In this document: positions 32,257-43,620 of the stretch, in pieces | How the letters are laid out: the number at the start of each line of letters is the position of its first letter | How positions within the stretch are numbered: position 1 is the stretch's first letter | DNA from: Pithys albifrons albifrons | Taxonomy: Eukaryota; Chordata; Aves; Passeriformes; Thamnophilidae | Direction: 5' to 3' | Length of the DNA stretch: 64,000 bases | Assembly: GCF_047495875.1 (NCBI RefSeq) | Contig: NC_092470.1 | Location: forward strand, 20,977,185-21,041,184 | Notes under the pieces: generated by a model | What the model saw: only the letters and a program-made list of their open reading frames with translations | What the model was told of the DNA's origin: nothing | Database searches by the model: none | Program-made: the position numbers and the translations under genes

Positions 32257-32520
32257 CGTGCCCCCTGCGCTGCCCCTTGGGCGGTGCCGGTGCCTTGGCA
32301 GCCGGTCCATCCCCGAGTTACTCTTCCCTTTTCCTCCCCGCCGGCGCTGGGGCGGGGGCAGACGGTAAATTCCAGGGCCGGTCCCTGGGGAGGCGCCGGC
32401 CGAGCCGAGCGCCAACATTTACCTGGTGCGGCTGTTTCTGCGCCGCTGATCCCACTCAATCTGCGTCCTGTGCAAACCCCCCGCCATCGATCCCTCCGCC
32501 AAAGGTTACGCGGAGGTGGC
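32257..32520. promoter_or_regulatory. CpG-rich segment, possible CpG island
   Basis: Dense CpG (for example ccccgccggcgctggggcgg and ggcgccggccgagccgagcg). No exon or TATA element tied to it. It runs into the AT-rich element on its right. Confidence 0.4.
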
Positions 32521-32960
32521 ACATTCTTGGGAGCTGTTTGCAGAGCCCTCGCTTTGCTGAGCTAACACAGCCCGGGACTTCTCCCCATCGCTCTGTTTGC
32601 CTTGTATTAGGGCTGTTTGCTGAAACACCTTCCAGAATCCAATCGAGGACAGACTTTCTAAACATTTGGTCACATCTGTCAATCAATAGCACCAATCGGT
32701 TTCCTGATACAAACAGCAAACTCTGCCAAATCCAATATTTGCCCAAACTTTTACTGACTCTTGCTGGTTTTAAACAGTAAAAAGGGCCTGAGCAGCCGAA
32801 AGGTCCCGCTAATGTGTAACTGTGGGCAAACAGAGCACGAGTCCTGCAATGAAAGCAGCAAAAACAAACAGTGTAATTATTGCCCTCTTTTTATTTGAGA
32901 TAATTTGCTTAAATGTACAGCTATTATCTGGTGATCCCGCCCGGGGTAATTAGGAGGGAG
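32521..32960. promoter_or_regulatory. Candidate conserved non-coding element with PBX/MEIS decamer
   Basis: AT-rich single-copy island with CTGTCAATCA at 32676-32685 (reverse complement TGATTGACAG, the PBX-MEIS composite site), a GGTAATTAGG homeodomain word near 32945, and several AAACA-rich words. One of the most enhancer-like stretches in the window; the function is inferred. Confidence 0.45.
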
Positions 32961-33395
32961 CGAGGAGGGGTTTGGCTGAGCCTCACAGGGTTCAACTCCT
33001 GAACTTTGCCCCTTGGGCTGGGATTGTGTTTGGGCAGGTGAGTGGAGCGAGCAGGGCGATGGTATCGGGGTGGAAAACACCTGAGGCAAAACAAAAAAAG
33101 GGGGGGGAAGAAGTGCTGGGAGGACTCCAGGCCAGGCTGGATCGGTGCTTAAAGCAGAGAGGAACAATAGAGGCCAAATGTGTGAGCAGAGCCTGCCAGG
33201 AGGGACGGGCAGCCAGAACGGCCACGGCGCCGCCAGAAAACCGGGAGCTGCTTCCCATGTGCAGCCCCAAGCGCTGGAGCCAGGCCAGGACTGACACCCT
33301 GAGCAGGAGCAGGGCCAGGGGCTGGGCTGCATCCAGCCTGGGGTGGGGATCCAAGGGGGAACCGTGCCGGGTTTGGGATGGAAACACCTGCAGAG
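32961..33395. other. Single-copy stretch
   Basis: No gene or repeat recognised. A G-run at 33102-33109 is assembly-sensitive. Confidence 0.35.
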
Positions 33396-33722
33396 AGTCC
33401 TGGAATGGTTGGGGTTGGAGGAGACCGTAAAGCCCATCCCGTTCCACCCCCTGCCATGGGCAGGGACACCTCCCACTGTCCCAGAGTGCCCCAAGCCCTG
33501 TCCAGCCTGGCCTTGGACACTCCCAGGGATGGGGCAGCCACAGTTTCTCTGCCCAACCTGTGCCAGGGCCTCACCATTCCACAGGGAACAACTTCTCCCC
33601 ACTATCCCATCTAAATCTCTCCTTTTTTCTTTTAAAACCATTCCCTTTGTCCTATCCCTGTCTGCCTGTGTCAAAATTCACTCTCCCTCTTTATTTTAAT
33701 CCCCCTTTAGGTATTGGGGGTC
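33396..33722 (-). mobile_element. CR1 3' portion, antisense
   Basis: Reads agtcctggaatggttggggt, ggacacctcccactgtccca, tatcccatctaaatctctcc and ttttaaaaccattccctttg. It differs from most copies here and resembles the sense copy at 38283. Confidence 0.88.
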
Positions 33723-34629
33723 TCACAAAAAGGAGGGACAGTGACTTTTTTTCATGCCAGTTCCTGATTCTTGCCCCAAAAGTGCCACCACAGCCCTGCC
33801 CAGGTGGCTCCCCTGGCTGGTTCTGCTGCCAGGCTGGTTGTGACTGTGCTGTTCATCTTTAATTCATGGTGTTGTGGAAGGAGAGTAAGTGGGACAGAGA
33901 ATGTTCTGCACAGTTTTCCTTTTGGGTAACCAAATATATCCCTGTGATAAGTGACAATTATTCTAAAAGCCTCTTTGCAGGTGAGAAGCTCCAGCTCTGC
34001 TGCCTCAAAGCGCCGTTTTCCCCAGAAAAGGAACTTAATTGGGCTCTGATCAAGAGCAAAAAACACCTAAAAGATGCAGAGAACAATATTTTCCCCAACT
34101 AACAGCCTGAGCATTTGGAATGCAGGGGGAACAATGGGTGAGACGTGTAATCACAGCTCCAGCACTTTGTTCAGTGCAGGGATGGTAAATATTGGATAAA
34201 GGCACTCAGGGAACACCTTGGGAGGGGGAAACACCTGAGGGGGAAAGGAGGGTCCCTGAGAGGGGCTCCCACCCTGGGGGGTGGGCAGGGAGATGGGGGT
34301 GAGGGGGGTGAGGGGGTGCTGGCAGCTCCTCCAGCCCAGGGAGGGGTTGGGAGCAGCTCCTGCCCCAAATCCCTGCCCTGGTCCCTCCATCCCTGCTCGG
34401 ATCAGGGATAATCAGCTCGTGGCAAGGCCTGGTGAGCAGTGGGAGCAGCACCATCAGCTCAGAGAGCACCCCCCTGGCAGGAGGGGTGGCCAGGAGGAGG
34501 TGCAGGGCCTCGAGCCCATCTCCTGCAGCACCAGTTGCCTGGCAGTTCTGGTGGCATCTGCCCATTCATGGGAATGGCATGGACCAAATGGGAAGGGTCC
34601 AGCTTCCCTCTGAGCTGGGAGGTGTAAAA
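33723..34629. promoter_or_regulatory. Single-copy stretch; AT-rich candidate element at 33860-34110
   Basis: 33860-34110 is AT-rich (gtaaccaaatatatccctgt; gcaaaaaacacctaaaagat) and may be a conserved non-coding element. The rest is GC-rich without a recognised gene. Confidence 0.33.
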
Positions 34630-34914
34630 CAAGAAAGGGGACAAGGGATGGAGGGACAGGACACAGGGAATGGCTTCCCACTGCCAGAGGGCAGGGCTAG
34701 GTGGGATATTGGGAAGGAATTCCTGGCTGGGAGGGTGGGCAGGCCCTGGCACAGGAGAAGCTGTTGCTGCCCCATCCCTGGGAGAGTCCAAGGCCAGGTT
34801 GGACAGGGCTTGGAGCACCCTGGGCTGGTGGGAGGTGTCCCTGCCATGGCAGGGGGTGGAATTGGATGAGTTTTAAGGTCTCCTCCAACACAAACCATTC
34901 CATGGTTCTATGAA
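34630..34914 (+). mobile_element. CR1 3' tail, sense
   Basis: Reads ggacaagggatggagggaca, tgggatattgggaaggaatt, cttggagcaccctgggctgg, and ends ccattccatggttctatga. Confidence 0.9.
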
Positions 34915-35141
34915 AACCTTCCCCAAATCCCTTTGGAGTGGATCCAACTGGACCAGGACAGCCCCTGGTGGGACAAGCCCCTGGGTTTGGACAAGCACCA
35001 CATCCCAAATGCTGCAGAAGCCTCGGGGCATCCATGTGTTTGAGCCCATCCCTTCCTCTGCAGAACTCTCATGGATGTGGTTCCTGTATGTGCCACACCT
35101 GTGCCCACCCACCCTCACCCGAGGGGCTGCTGAGGGTCCCA

Positions 35142-35530
35142 GATCCCTGCCCTGGGCATGGGAATGGCTCCATGTGGGAGCTGTGCCTGCCCTGGGCATG
35201 GGAATGATGGCTCCATGTGGGAGCTGTGCCTGCCCTGGGCATGGGAATGATGGCTCCATGTGGGAGCTGTGCCTGCCCTGGGCATGGGAATGATGGCTCC
35301 ATGTGGGAGCTGTGCCTGCCCTGGGCATGGGAATGATGGCTCCATGTGGGAGCTGTGCCTGCCCTGGGCATGGGAATGGCTCCATGTGGGAGCTGTGCCT
35401 GCCCTGGGCATGGGAATGATGGCTCCATGTGGGAGCTGTGCCTGCCCTGGGCATGGGAATGGCTCCATGTGGGAGCTGTGCCTGCCCTGGGCACGGGAAT
35501 GATGGCTCCATGTGGGAGCTGTGCCTGCCC
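35142..35530. repeat. 40/43-bp minisatellite, about 9 units
   Basis: Unit ctgggcatgggaatgatggc then tccatgtgggagctgtgcct and gcc. Some units lack three bases (gaatggc for gaatgatggc). Both lengths alternate along the array. Confidence 0.93.
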
Positions 35531-36927
35531 ATCCCCGGAGAGGCCCCCCATGTGGGCACACACCCGTGCCATGCCTGGCAGAAGGGCACACAGAGGGAGC
35601 CAGCACTCCCAAAGCCTGGAGCAGCCCGAGCCCTGCGGATGGCACAGATGGCAGTGGCACCATGCCAGGGCTGCCCCTCGGCCTGATGGACACATCAAAC
35701 CATGGGAGAGCTGCCAGGGCTGGGGCTTGGGGGACCTGAGATGAACTCCCTGCCTTGTGTTCAGTGGCAGGTGGGAGGATTGGCAGGGAATGGGGGTGAG
35801 GTCCAGGCTGGGGCAGCGCAGGGAGGGGCATCACCCCCATGGCCACTGAGCCCATCCCGGACCCACTGCAGGGGTTGGCACCGGGGGGATGGCTGGGCTG
35901 GGTCCAGCTCTGAGTGTGGTGGGTGGGAGGAGATGCCCTGTGCAGATCCTGGTTGGCACCAGCATTCCAGGCAGGGCCCAGAAGCCACTCCCGAGGCTGT
36001 GACGTGTTGCTGGTGGCACACGGTGCCCCAGAATGTGGGGCAGAGCCTGTCCCGTGCCCGTGCCCCTGGATTGCCAGTCTGTCTGGGTATCCATGAGCTT
36101 TCCCAGCCTTTCCATGCCCTTTCCCAGCCTTTCCATGCCCTTAGGGCAGTCTGAGTTCCTGCTGTTGGTGCAGAGGGCAGCGTTGCCCCAGATGTGCCAG
36201 GGCTTTTTGCAGGAGTTGGTCCCTGCCTGGCCAAAGCCCAAGGACAGCCCATGGTGGGGGTGAGGACCTGCTGGGGGGGATTTGTGGGGTGGAAAAGCTC
36301 CTGGAGGTCACTGGCAGGACCTCACTGTTCTTCTGTGGGTGGCTGAGCCTGGAAACAGGGAAAGCACCACAACCCACAGGCCTTGGCTGTGCCAGGGTTG
36401 GATGGAAGTGCCAAGGCTGGCACCCACCAGGCAGCACTGAGGGGGCAGAGAGGGCAGGGCAGGAGGGGAAGGTCAAGCCCGGGCAGAGGGGAGGGATGGG
36501 GGGTTTGTGGGGCAGCACAACCCCCCCAAGGTGAGGCCACGTGGTCTGTCCCCCAGAGCTCTGCCAAGGCTCTCCTGCACCAAACCCTGCTGAGGCTCCA
36601 AACCACAGCAGGCTCAGCAAGACTAATTAGGAAATGTAATTGCCTGAGCCCAGCACGGAGCTGTGACCTGGATAACGAGCAGGGACACGATGTCCCTGCC
36701 CTGTCCCCAAGCTCGGGGTGGGGGCAGGACCCCAGAGCTGCAGGAGCTCCTGCTGACACCTCAGCACAAGGGGTGGCTGGGAATGAGCCCAGAGGACCTG
36801 GAGCAATTCCTTCTGCAGGGACATCAAAAGCTGCAGTGGGCAGTGCAGAGAGGAAACACTCAGGGCTGGGAGAGAACGAGTTTAATTGGCTCTGACTATT
36901 AAATGTGATGGTGGAAGACACAGTGGG
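35531..36927. other. Long single-copy stretch
   Basis: GC-rich and free of clear repeats apart from a 21-bp doublet near 36100-36140. Small AT-rich words at 36622-36645 (gactaattaggaaatgtaat) and 36880-36905 may mark a regulatory island. No gene recognised. Confidence 0.35.
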
Positions 36928-37000
36928 AATGACAGAATCATGAAATGACAGAATCAGGGGATGGTTTGGGTTTGAGGGGACCTTAGAGACCATCCACAAT
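36928..37000 (-). mobile_element. CR1 3' end, antisense, short
   Basis: Reads gacagaatcatgaaatgaca, ggatggtttgggtttgaggg and gaccttagagaccatcc. Confidence 0.75.
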
Positions 37001-38199
37001 GAGGGGGGGAAATGTTTCCAGCCCCCAAACCCACCATTCCACCCATCCAACTGCTCCTGGAGGACCAGACCCTCCCTGTCCCACCTTCCCCTCACCCAGC
37101 CAGTGTGTTCATTAACACCCCAGACTGGTGGGTTTTCCTGCACACAATCCCTGCCTTTGTGACCAGCAGGGACTGGAGGCATCAAGGCTGGGATTTCCTC
37201 TTCCCCTCCCAACCCTCCTGAGTAGTTTGGGGGATTTTTGCCTTTGGCAGAAATTCCAGCCTTGGCTGAGTGTTTGTGGAGCAGGGTGAGACCTGCAGTG
37301 GAAGGTGCTCCACGAGCATAATTGAGGGCCTGTGCCATGGGCTCTGCACAAAGGCCTGGACAACACTAATAATGACATTAACAACAGCCTGTTATTTGTC
37401 ACCCAGCAGCCCCAAGGCCCAGGCACGCCCAGAGCAGGCTCAGAAAGAGCAGAGAGCTCAGGTCTGGGAGCTGGGTTTGAATAATTTCATATAATCAGAC
37501 CCAAATTGCTCTCCAGACCCTGACATTGCCCCGCTCAGGGCTCGAGTGCAGCCAGAGAAGTTCCCTGGGACACCAACAGCTGCAAAAGGGAAAGCAGCTC
37601 CTGCTCTCCTCCTGCTTTCCTTGATAAATGAGGGGGGTTAGGAGTCATTTACTGCCCAATGGGGTCTTTCCTCCTTTTTTTCTATCCCAAAAAAGGCCTT
37701 TGTCTTCCCCAACACGTGGGGCCACCTGGAGCAGAAGGTCCCTGTAATGTCCAGCTCCATCATGTGCTGGAGGGACCTGTCACCTCCTGGTTGGTGATTC
37801 CCCACTGAAGTCCCAATGGATCCCCAGAACAAAGGGCTGATTTCATCCAAAATCATTAATTACCTGTGACAATATGTCCTTGTGTTCAGCCTGCTTTGTT
37901 CACCAGCAGCTCAGGACACAGGGAGATGAAGCTGCTGCTTTTGTGGCAGTCACAGGAAACCCATCCCTGCTCAGCTGCTCTGCCTCATCCCCAGCAGGGC
38001 TGGGGAAGCAAAGCTGGAGTGCCACAGGGATGGGCCCTGGGCACCAGGATGGGCAGGATTTGGCCTTTTCTCCTGAGCTGGGTGGCTGTGGGGGTGATAA
38101 AAGCTGGCAGGTTGGTGCAAACAGCCTTGGCACGTTGGGCTGCCCAGGGGATTGAGGTGCAAAATGCAGTAAGAGCAAAGGAACAGAAAACAAACTGGG
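37001..38199. other. Single-copy stretch with AT-rich island
   Basis: 37310-37510 (acactaataatgacattaac, ttgaataatttcatataatc) may be a conserved non-coding element. The rest shows nothing I recognise. Confidence 0.35.
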
Positions 38200-38275
38200 G
38201 CTGGAAAAGCCCTCCAAGGTCATCAAGGCCACCCCGTGCCCAATGCCCACCTTGTCACCCACCCAGAGCACTGAG
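38200..38275 (-). mobile_element. CR1 3' tail, antisense, with a single 51-bp unit
   Basis: The unit at 38203-38253 reads ggaaaagccctccaaggtca then tcaaggccaccccgtgccca and atgcccacctt, followed at once by gtcacccacccagagcactg. This is the unexpanded form of the family that is repeated 3-6 times elsewhere. Confidence 0.85.
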
Positions 38276-38282
38276 GGGATTA

Positions 38283-38572
38283 CAAAGAAGAGGGAGAGTG
38301 AATTTTGACACAGGCAAACAGGGATAGGACAAAGGGGAATGGTTTTAAAAGAAAAAAATGAGAGATTTAGATGGGATAGTGGGGAGAAGTTCCCTGTGGA
38401 ATGGTGAGGCCCTGGCACAGTTTGGGCAGAGAAACTGTGGCTGCCCCATCCCTGGAAGTGTCCAAGGCCAGGTTGGACAGGGCTTGGAGCACCCTGGGCT
38501 GGTGGGAGGTGCCCATGGAACAAGATTGTCTTCCAAATCCCTTCCAAGCCAAAACTTTCCAGGCTTGTATGA
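38283..38572 (+). mobile_element. CR1 3' tail, sense
   Basis: Reads gagggagagtgaattttgac, ggacaaaggggaatggtttt, gatgggatagtggggagaag and tgggctggtgggaggtgccc. Confidence 0.88.
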
Positions 38573-38641
38573 CCCTTGAGCCCTTGCTCTGGCTCTCTGA
38601 GAGGTGACCTCTCCCTGCACACATCCCTGGGTGCCTCCTGA

Positions 38642-38725
38642 TGCAGCCAAAGCTCCTGCCCTGCCCTGCCCTGCCCAGCCCAGCCCAGCCCTGCCCAGCC
38701 CAGCCCTGCCCTGCCCAGCAGCAGC
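38642..38725. repeat. (CCCTG/CCCAG)n pentanucleotide tract
   Basis: About 80 bases of alternating ccctg and cccag. Confidence 0.9.
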
Positions 38726-39044
38726 AGAACAGGGATAATTCCCTCTTTGTTTCCTCCTTTTGGATTCTTCACGGCACAAAACATTTGCCTTCTGTTTACT
38801 CACATGATCCCTTCTCAAGTGCTCCCTCTCCATGCCTTTGTGGGGAGGATGAGGAGGATGAGGAGGGTGAGGAGGGTGAGGTCTGTGCCCTCTGTGTCCT
38901 CCCCCAGCAGTGCAGCCCCTGGCAGAGGGTGCCAAGGGCCATCTCTGCCTACCCAGCTGTACCAGTTTGGGCTTTATTGGGATGGGAACAGCCTGGTGAG
39001 CACTTGCTGGGTGGGAGCTGCTCCCTGTGCACACCCAACCCACA

Positions 39045-39540
39045 GCCATTCCACACAAACCACTGGATGTACCTGGAGGTGCAGGAGGCACCAGGCTGGC
39101 TCTGGAGCTGAGACACAAACCATTGGATGAACATGGAGGTGCAGGAGGCACCAGGCTGGCTCTGGAGCTGCAGAGGAGACACAAACCATTGGATGAACAT
39201 GGAGGTGCAGGAAGCACCAGGCTGGCTCTGGAGCTGAGACACAAACCACTGGATGCAGGTGGAGGTAAAGGGGGCACCAGGCTGGCTCTGGAGCTGAGAC
39301 ACAAACCACTGGATGCAGGTGGAGGTAAAGGGGGCACCAGGCTGGCTCTGGAGCTGAGACACAAACCATTGGATGCAGGTGGAGGTGCAGGAAGCACCAG
39401 GCTGGCTCTGGAGCTGAGACACAAACCATTGGATGCACATGGAGGTGCAGGAGGCACCAGGCTGGCTCTGGAGCTGAGACACAAACCATTGGATGAACAT
39501 GGAGGTGCAGGAGGCACCAGGCTGGCTCTGGAGCTGCAGG
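39045..39540. repeat. 60-bp minisatellite, about 8 units
   Basis: Unit gagacacaaaccattggatg, aacatggaggtgcaggaggc, accaggctggctctggagct. One unit boundary has a 6-base insertion (gcagag). 60 bases are 20 codons, so ORFs run through on both strands. Confidence 0.95.
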
Positions 39541-40424
39541 GGAGGAGCCCAAACACCCTTGGGATGGGTGTGACCCCTGAGGAGGGGCAGCCTGACCCAC
39601 AGCTCGGGTGGGTGAGCAGAGGGCACTGAGATGCCACTCCCATTTCCCTCCCAGAATCCCACCTTGATGTTCCCACCAGCCAAAATCCTCCACATCCATC
39701 CTTGCCCCTGGCACTGCTGTGCCACCGCAGAGCACAACGCCGGGAAGGGCCAGGCGGGGCAGAATTCATGGAAAAGCCCCTTGGAGTGCCAGCCGAGGTG
39801 AGTGGCAGCAGCGGAGCCACTCGGGGCTGTTCCTGGAGCAAAGAACTCCGCGGTGACCTCGGGCTGTGGGAACGCCCCGGAGCGGCCCCGCATCCCCAGA
39901 GGCACCGGCGGGATGCGCAGCCGGGGTTTATCCCGGGCATCCTGGCACTGCCCCGCGCCGGGGGCACATCGGGCGCTGCTCGAACGCCGCTCAAACAGCG
40001 CTGGGAAGAGCCGGGCTCAAAAGCAGCGGTGTCAGGCGCAGAGTCAATATTGGCTGAGCAAACAGAGCAAATAAAGAGTTGCTGTTTGCGCAGCTCCGAG
40101 TATTTGTGAGCTCTGCTGCTGAACAGGGCACTTGGAAATAATAATAAGAAAAAAAAACCAAACTGGTTTTTTCTTCGAGGCAGGGAATGTTTTTTATTTA
40201 GGGGAGAGCAGTCGGTGTTTATTGAGGTCCATGGTGGCTTCCCGAGGAGCTGTGGCGGCCCCTGGGGGTGTGGGGGCTGCACTGGGGGATCCCTGGGGTT
40301 TGATCCACCAGAAAAGGTGTGGGAACCCCCCGAGCCACCAAGTGCTGAAGCAGGAGATGACCTGAAGTTATCCATGAAAAGGCAGCTCTTCTGGAGGAGT
40401 CGGTGTCTCCTGAGTGTTGTTTGC
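39541..40424. other. CpG-rich single-copy stretch
   Basis: 39720-40030 is CpG-rich; 40030-40110 (agtcaatattggctgagcaa, agcaaataaagagttgctgt) looks like a small regulatory island. No gene recognised. Confidence 0.35.
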
Positions 40425-40565
40425 CCCTGGAAGGGTCCAAGGCCAGGCTGGATGGGGCTTGGAGCAACCTGGGCTGGTGGGAGGTGTCCCTGCCTGTGGC
40501 AGAGGGTGGAATAAATCACTTTTAAGGTCCCTTCCCAACCAAACCATTGCAGCATTCCATGATCC
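40425..40565 (+). mobile_element. CR1 3' tail, sense
   Basis: Reads ggtccaaggccaggctggat, ggagcaacctgggctggtgg and aaggtcccttcccaaccaaa. Confidence 0.88.
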
Positions 40566-41396
40566 CCTCCATGCCTGTGGATGCTCCTCTGCCCTGGGAC
40601 AGGGGGTGTCCATGGCAGCACCTTTTCCTGTTGGATTCCATTTACATTTCCCTGTTTCTCATTAAGTTCCTGGCACTTTTCAAGGTCCACTGTGTGACCT
40701 TCTAAAGGACACGTGGCCCTGTTTGTAACCTGCTGCCTGTGAGCTGGTGCCACTCTGAGAAACCCTGGGAAAGAAATCCAATCACCATCCCCTGGTCAAT
40801 ATTGGATATCCCAATGCACACACCCAACATGCATCCTGAGGAGGGCAGGCAGAGGCCAGTGTCATCCCAGGCCTTTGTCCTCCTGGAAAACATGGATAAA
40901 TAGCCATGCCAAGCCAGATTAGCTGAGGGGCAGCCAGTCCCTCCTTCCCAGGGACCCTTTCCCAGCTGGAAATGGATGTGCTGCATTCCCAGTTCAGTCT
41001 GCAGAGCATTTTCCATGCAATCTCCAGCCCAGGATGCTGCAGAGAACTAAATAATACAGTGGGGGATTAAATAATTGATTCTGGAGAAGGAGAAGAGCCG
41101 TGAAGAGCAGCAAGAGAATAAATATCTATATAAACATACAGACATATACACAGTGGCTTGGCTGAGCTGGAACAGGAGGGACAGCCAGGGGTGAGGAAGA
41201 GCTGCCTCTTCCTGGGAAGAGCAGGGAAGGAGAGGCTGGTGCTGGGAAGGGTGGGAAGTCCTGGGGTAGACAGATGGGAATTAGGGCAGTGCAAGGTGAT
41301 CCTGCAGGTACTGATGGCTGGGACCTGGGACACCACAGGAGCCTCTGGAGCACAGGGAAGGGCAGGGAAGAGCAGCATTCCTGCTGGATTGGAATG
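40566..41396. other. Single-copy stretch
   Basis: No gene or repeat recognised. AT-rich at 41040-41155. Confidence 0.35.
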
Positions 41397-41665
41397 AGAG
41401 AATCAGGGAATGGTTTGTGTGGGAAAGGATCCTAAAGCTCATCCCGTTCCAGCCCTGTCCAACCTGGCCTTGGACACTCCCAGGGATGGGGCAGCCACAG
41501 CTTCTCTGGGCACCTGTGCCAGGGCCTGCCCACCCTCCCAGCCAGGAATTCCTTCCCAATATCCCACCTATCCCTGCCCTCTGGCAGTGGGAAGCCATTC
41601 CCTGTGTCCTGTCCCTCCCTGCCTTGTCCCCAGTCCCTCTCCAGCTCTCCTGGAGCCCCTTTGGC
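41397..41665 (-). mobile_element. CR1 3' tail, antisense
   Basis: Reads gagaatcagggaatggtttg, ggacactcccagggatgggg and aattccttcccaatatccca. The cctcccaccagcc block is deleted. Confidence 0.87.
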
Positions 41666-41779
41666 CACGTGTGGGGCTGGGCCAGCCCTTCCCTCTGTGC
41701 CCTCCTGGCTCTGCTGCCCGGGGGCTTTTGGAGACGGACAAGGACCCGCCACTGAATCCCACTTGGTGAGTGTGGCTGT

Positions 41780-42140
41780 CCCAGAGCACGTTTGCTCTGC
41801 AATTACAGCCCAGATAAAGCTGTTTGCAATAATTCAATTCACATGACAAATGTAGTCGCATTAATTTTATTTATCTTGAGTGGGTTAACAGGAACTAGCA
41901 GTGGAAAAAGTAATTATTTCGCTTCTAGGGCACTGGGATTGCTGATTTGGAAACCTCTCCGAGACATATTCCTTAAATGTGGAATAGCAGCATGTGAAAT
42001 GCATGAGGAGCCAATACAGTGCATAAAAATGAACATAATTTCTGAAAAATGGAATTAATGAGGCAATGAGACTGTTTTAATGAGCACAAGGGCTGCAGTA
42101 AATGTCACTGTTCCCATGTCTTTATTGTAAATTAGAATGG
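41780..42140. promoter_or_regulatory. Candidate conserved non-coding element
   Basis: A 360-base AT-rich single-copy island (gcattaattttatttatctt, aaagtaattatttcgcttct, tttattgtaaattagaatgg), ending about 50 bases before the GGGATGGGCA array. Very unlike its GC-rich surroundings. The open frame 41792-42058 is probably chance. Confidence 0.45.
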
Positions 42141-42190
42141 GAATTTTTAGCAAGCTTGGCCTCCCCCAAGCCCTGGGGAAGGTGCTGGAG

Positions 42191-43083
42191 GGGCAGGGAT
42201 GGGCTGGGATGGGCAGGGATGGGCAGGGATGGGCAGGGATGGGCAGGGATGGGCAGGGGATGGGCAGGGATGGGCAGGGATGGGGTGGGATGGGCAGGGA
42301 TGGGCTGGGGATGGGCTGGGATGGGCAGGGATGGGCAGGGGATGGGCTGGGATGGGCAGGGATGGGCTGGGATGGGCAGGGATGGGCAGGGATGGGGTGG
42401 GATGGGCAGGGATGGGGTGGGATGGGCAGGGATGGGCTGGGGATGGGCAGGGGACGGGCAGGGGATGGGCAGAGATGAGCTGGGATGGGCAGGGAAGGGC
42501 AGGGATGGGCTGGGATGGGCAGGGGATGGGCAGGGGATGGGCTGGGATGGGCAGGGGATGGGCAGGGATGAGCTGGGATGGGCAGGGATGGGCTGGGATG
42601 GGCAGGGATGGGCAGGGATGGGCTGGGATGGGCAGGGATGGGCAGGGATGGGCAGGGATGGGCAGGGGATGGGCTGGGATGGGCAGGGATGGGCAGGGAT
42701 GGGCAGGGATGGGCAGGGGATGGGCTGGGATGGGCTGGAATGGGCTGGAATGGGCTGGGATGGGCAGGGATGGGCTGGGATGGGCTGGGATGGGCAGGGA
42801 TGGGCTGGGATGGGCAGGGATGGGCTGGGATGGGCAGGGATGGGATGGGCAGGGAAGGGCAGGGAAGGGCTGGGATGGGCAGGGATGGGCTGGGATGGGC
42901 AGGGATGGGCTGGGATGGGCAGGGATGGGCTGGGATGGGCAGGGATGGGCTGGAATGGGCAGGGATGGGCAGGGATGGGCAGGGATGGGCAGGGATGGGC
43001 AGGGATGGGCAGGGATGGGCTGGAATGGGCAGGGATGGGCTGGAATGGGCAGGGATGGGCAGGGATGGGCTGGGATGGGCAGG
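42191..43083. repeat. GGGATGGGCA/GGGCT array, about 890 bases
   Basis: 5/10-bp units such as gggatgggcagggatgggct. The plus strand has continuous G3 tracts with 2-base loops, a strong G-quadruplex pattern. Frames on both strands stay open for hundreds of codons as an artefact. Confidence 0.97.
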
Positions 43084-43451
43084 AAAGCCCAGCCTGCTCC
43101 TCTCCTGCTCCGAGCTCAGCACAAGTCCTGCCTTACTGACACTGCATTCTGATCCTGCTGGATGAACAGGAGAGTTTGGCTGGGAAAGGAGCAGGTTTGG
43201 GAGAGGGACAGGAGCCAATAGTGAGTCCAGGGCAGCTCCATGTGTGGTGTCCATCTGTGCCACCCACACTGGCAGGGCACCAGGGGCTCCAGGGGCTCTC
43301 TGCTCAGACATGGAGGGAACTGTTTCATTTCTCTGGTGAAATAAGGGAGGGGAATGGCAAGGGAATAACAGCTCAGGGCTGAACCTCACTGATTCCAGGA
43401 AACTGTGGCTGGGGACTGCTGGATTCAGCAGCAGCAGCACCAAATCATCGT
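43084..43451. other. Single-copy stretch
   Basis: No gene or repeat recognised. Confidence 0.4.
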
Positions 43452-43620
43452 GGAATCAGAGAATCCTGGAATGGGTTGAGTGAGAAGGGACCTTAAACAT
43501 CATCCAGTGCCACCCCTGCCATGGGCAGGGACACCTCCCACCAGCCCAGGGGGCTCCAAACCCTGTCCAGCCTGGCCTGGGACACTGCCAGGGCTGGGGC
43601 AGCCACAGCTTCTCTGGGAT
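43452..43620 (-). mobile_element. CR1 3' tail, antisense
   Basis: Reads agagaatcctggaatgggtt, ggacacctcccaccagccca and gggctggggcagccacagct. Confidence 0.88.

Noticed and set aside
30896..32418. 490- and 373-codon ORFs on opposite strands
   Set aside because: Composed of a CR1 tail with the 51-bp array plus the C-rich minisatellite.
38345..40753. 802-codon minus-strand ORF, the longest in the window
   Set aside because: It joins a CR1 tail, the 60-bp array and unrelated single-copy DNA, with no conserved domain I recognise.
41792..42058. 88-codon ORF with a hydrophobic stretch
   Set aside because: Lies in a candidate conserved non-coding element; codon use is AT-ending and unlike KIF23 exons.
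42055..43443. 462-codon minus-strand and 345-codon plus-strand ORFs
   Set aside because: They are translations of the GGGATGGGCA array (Pro-Ala-His-Pro on one strand, Gly-Trp-Ala-Gly on the other).
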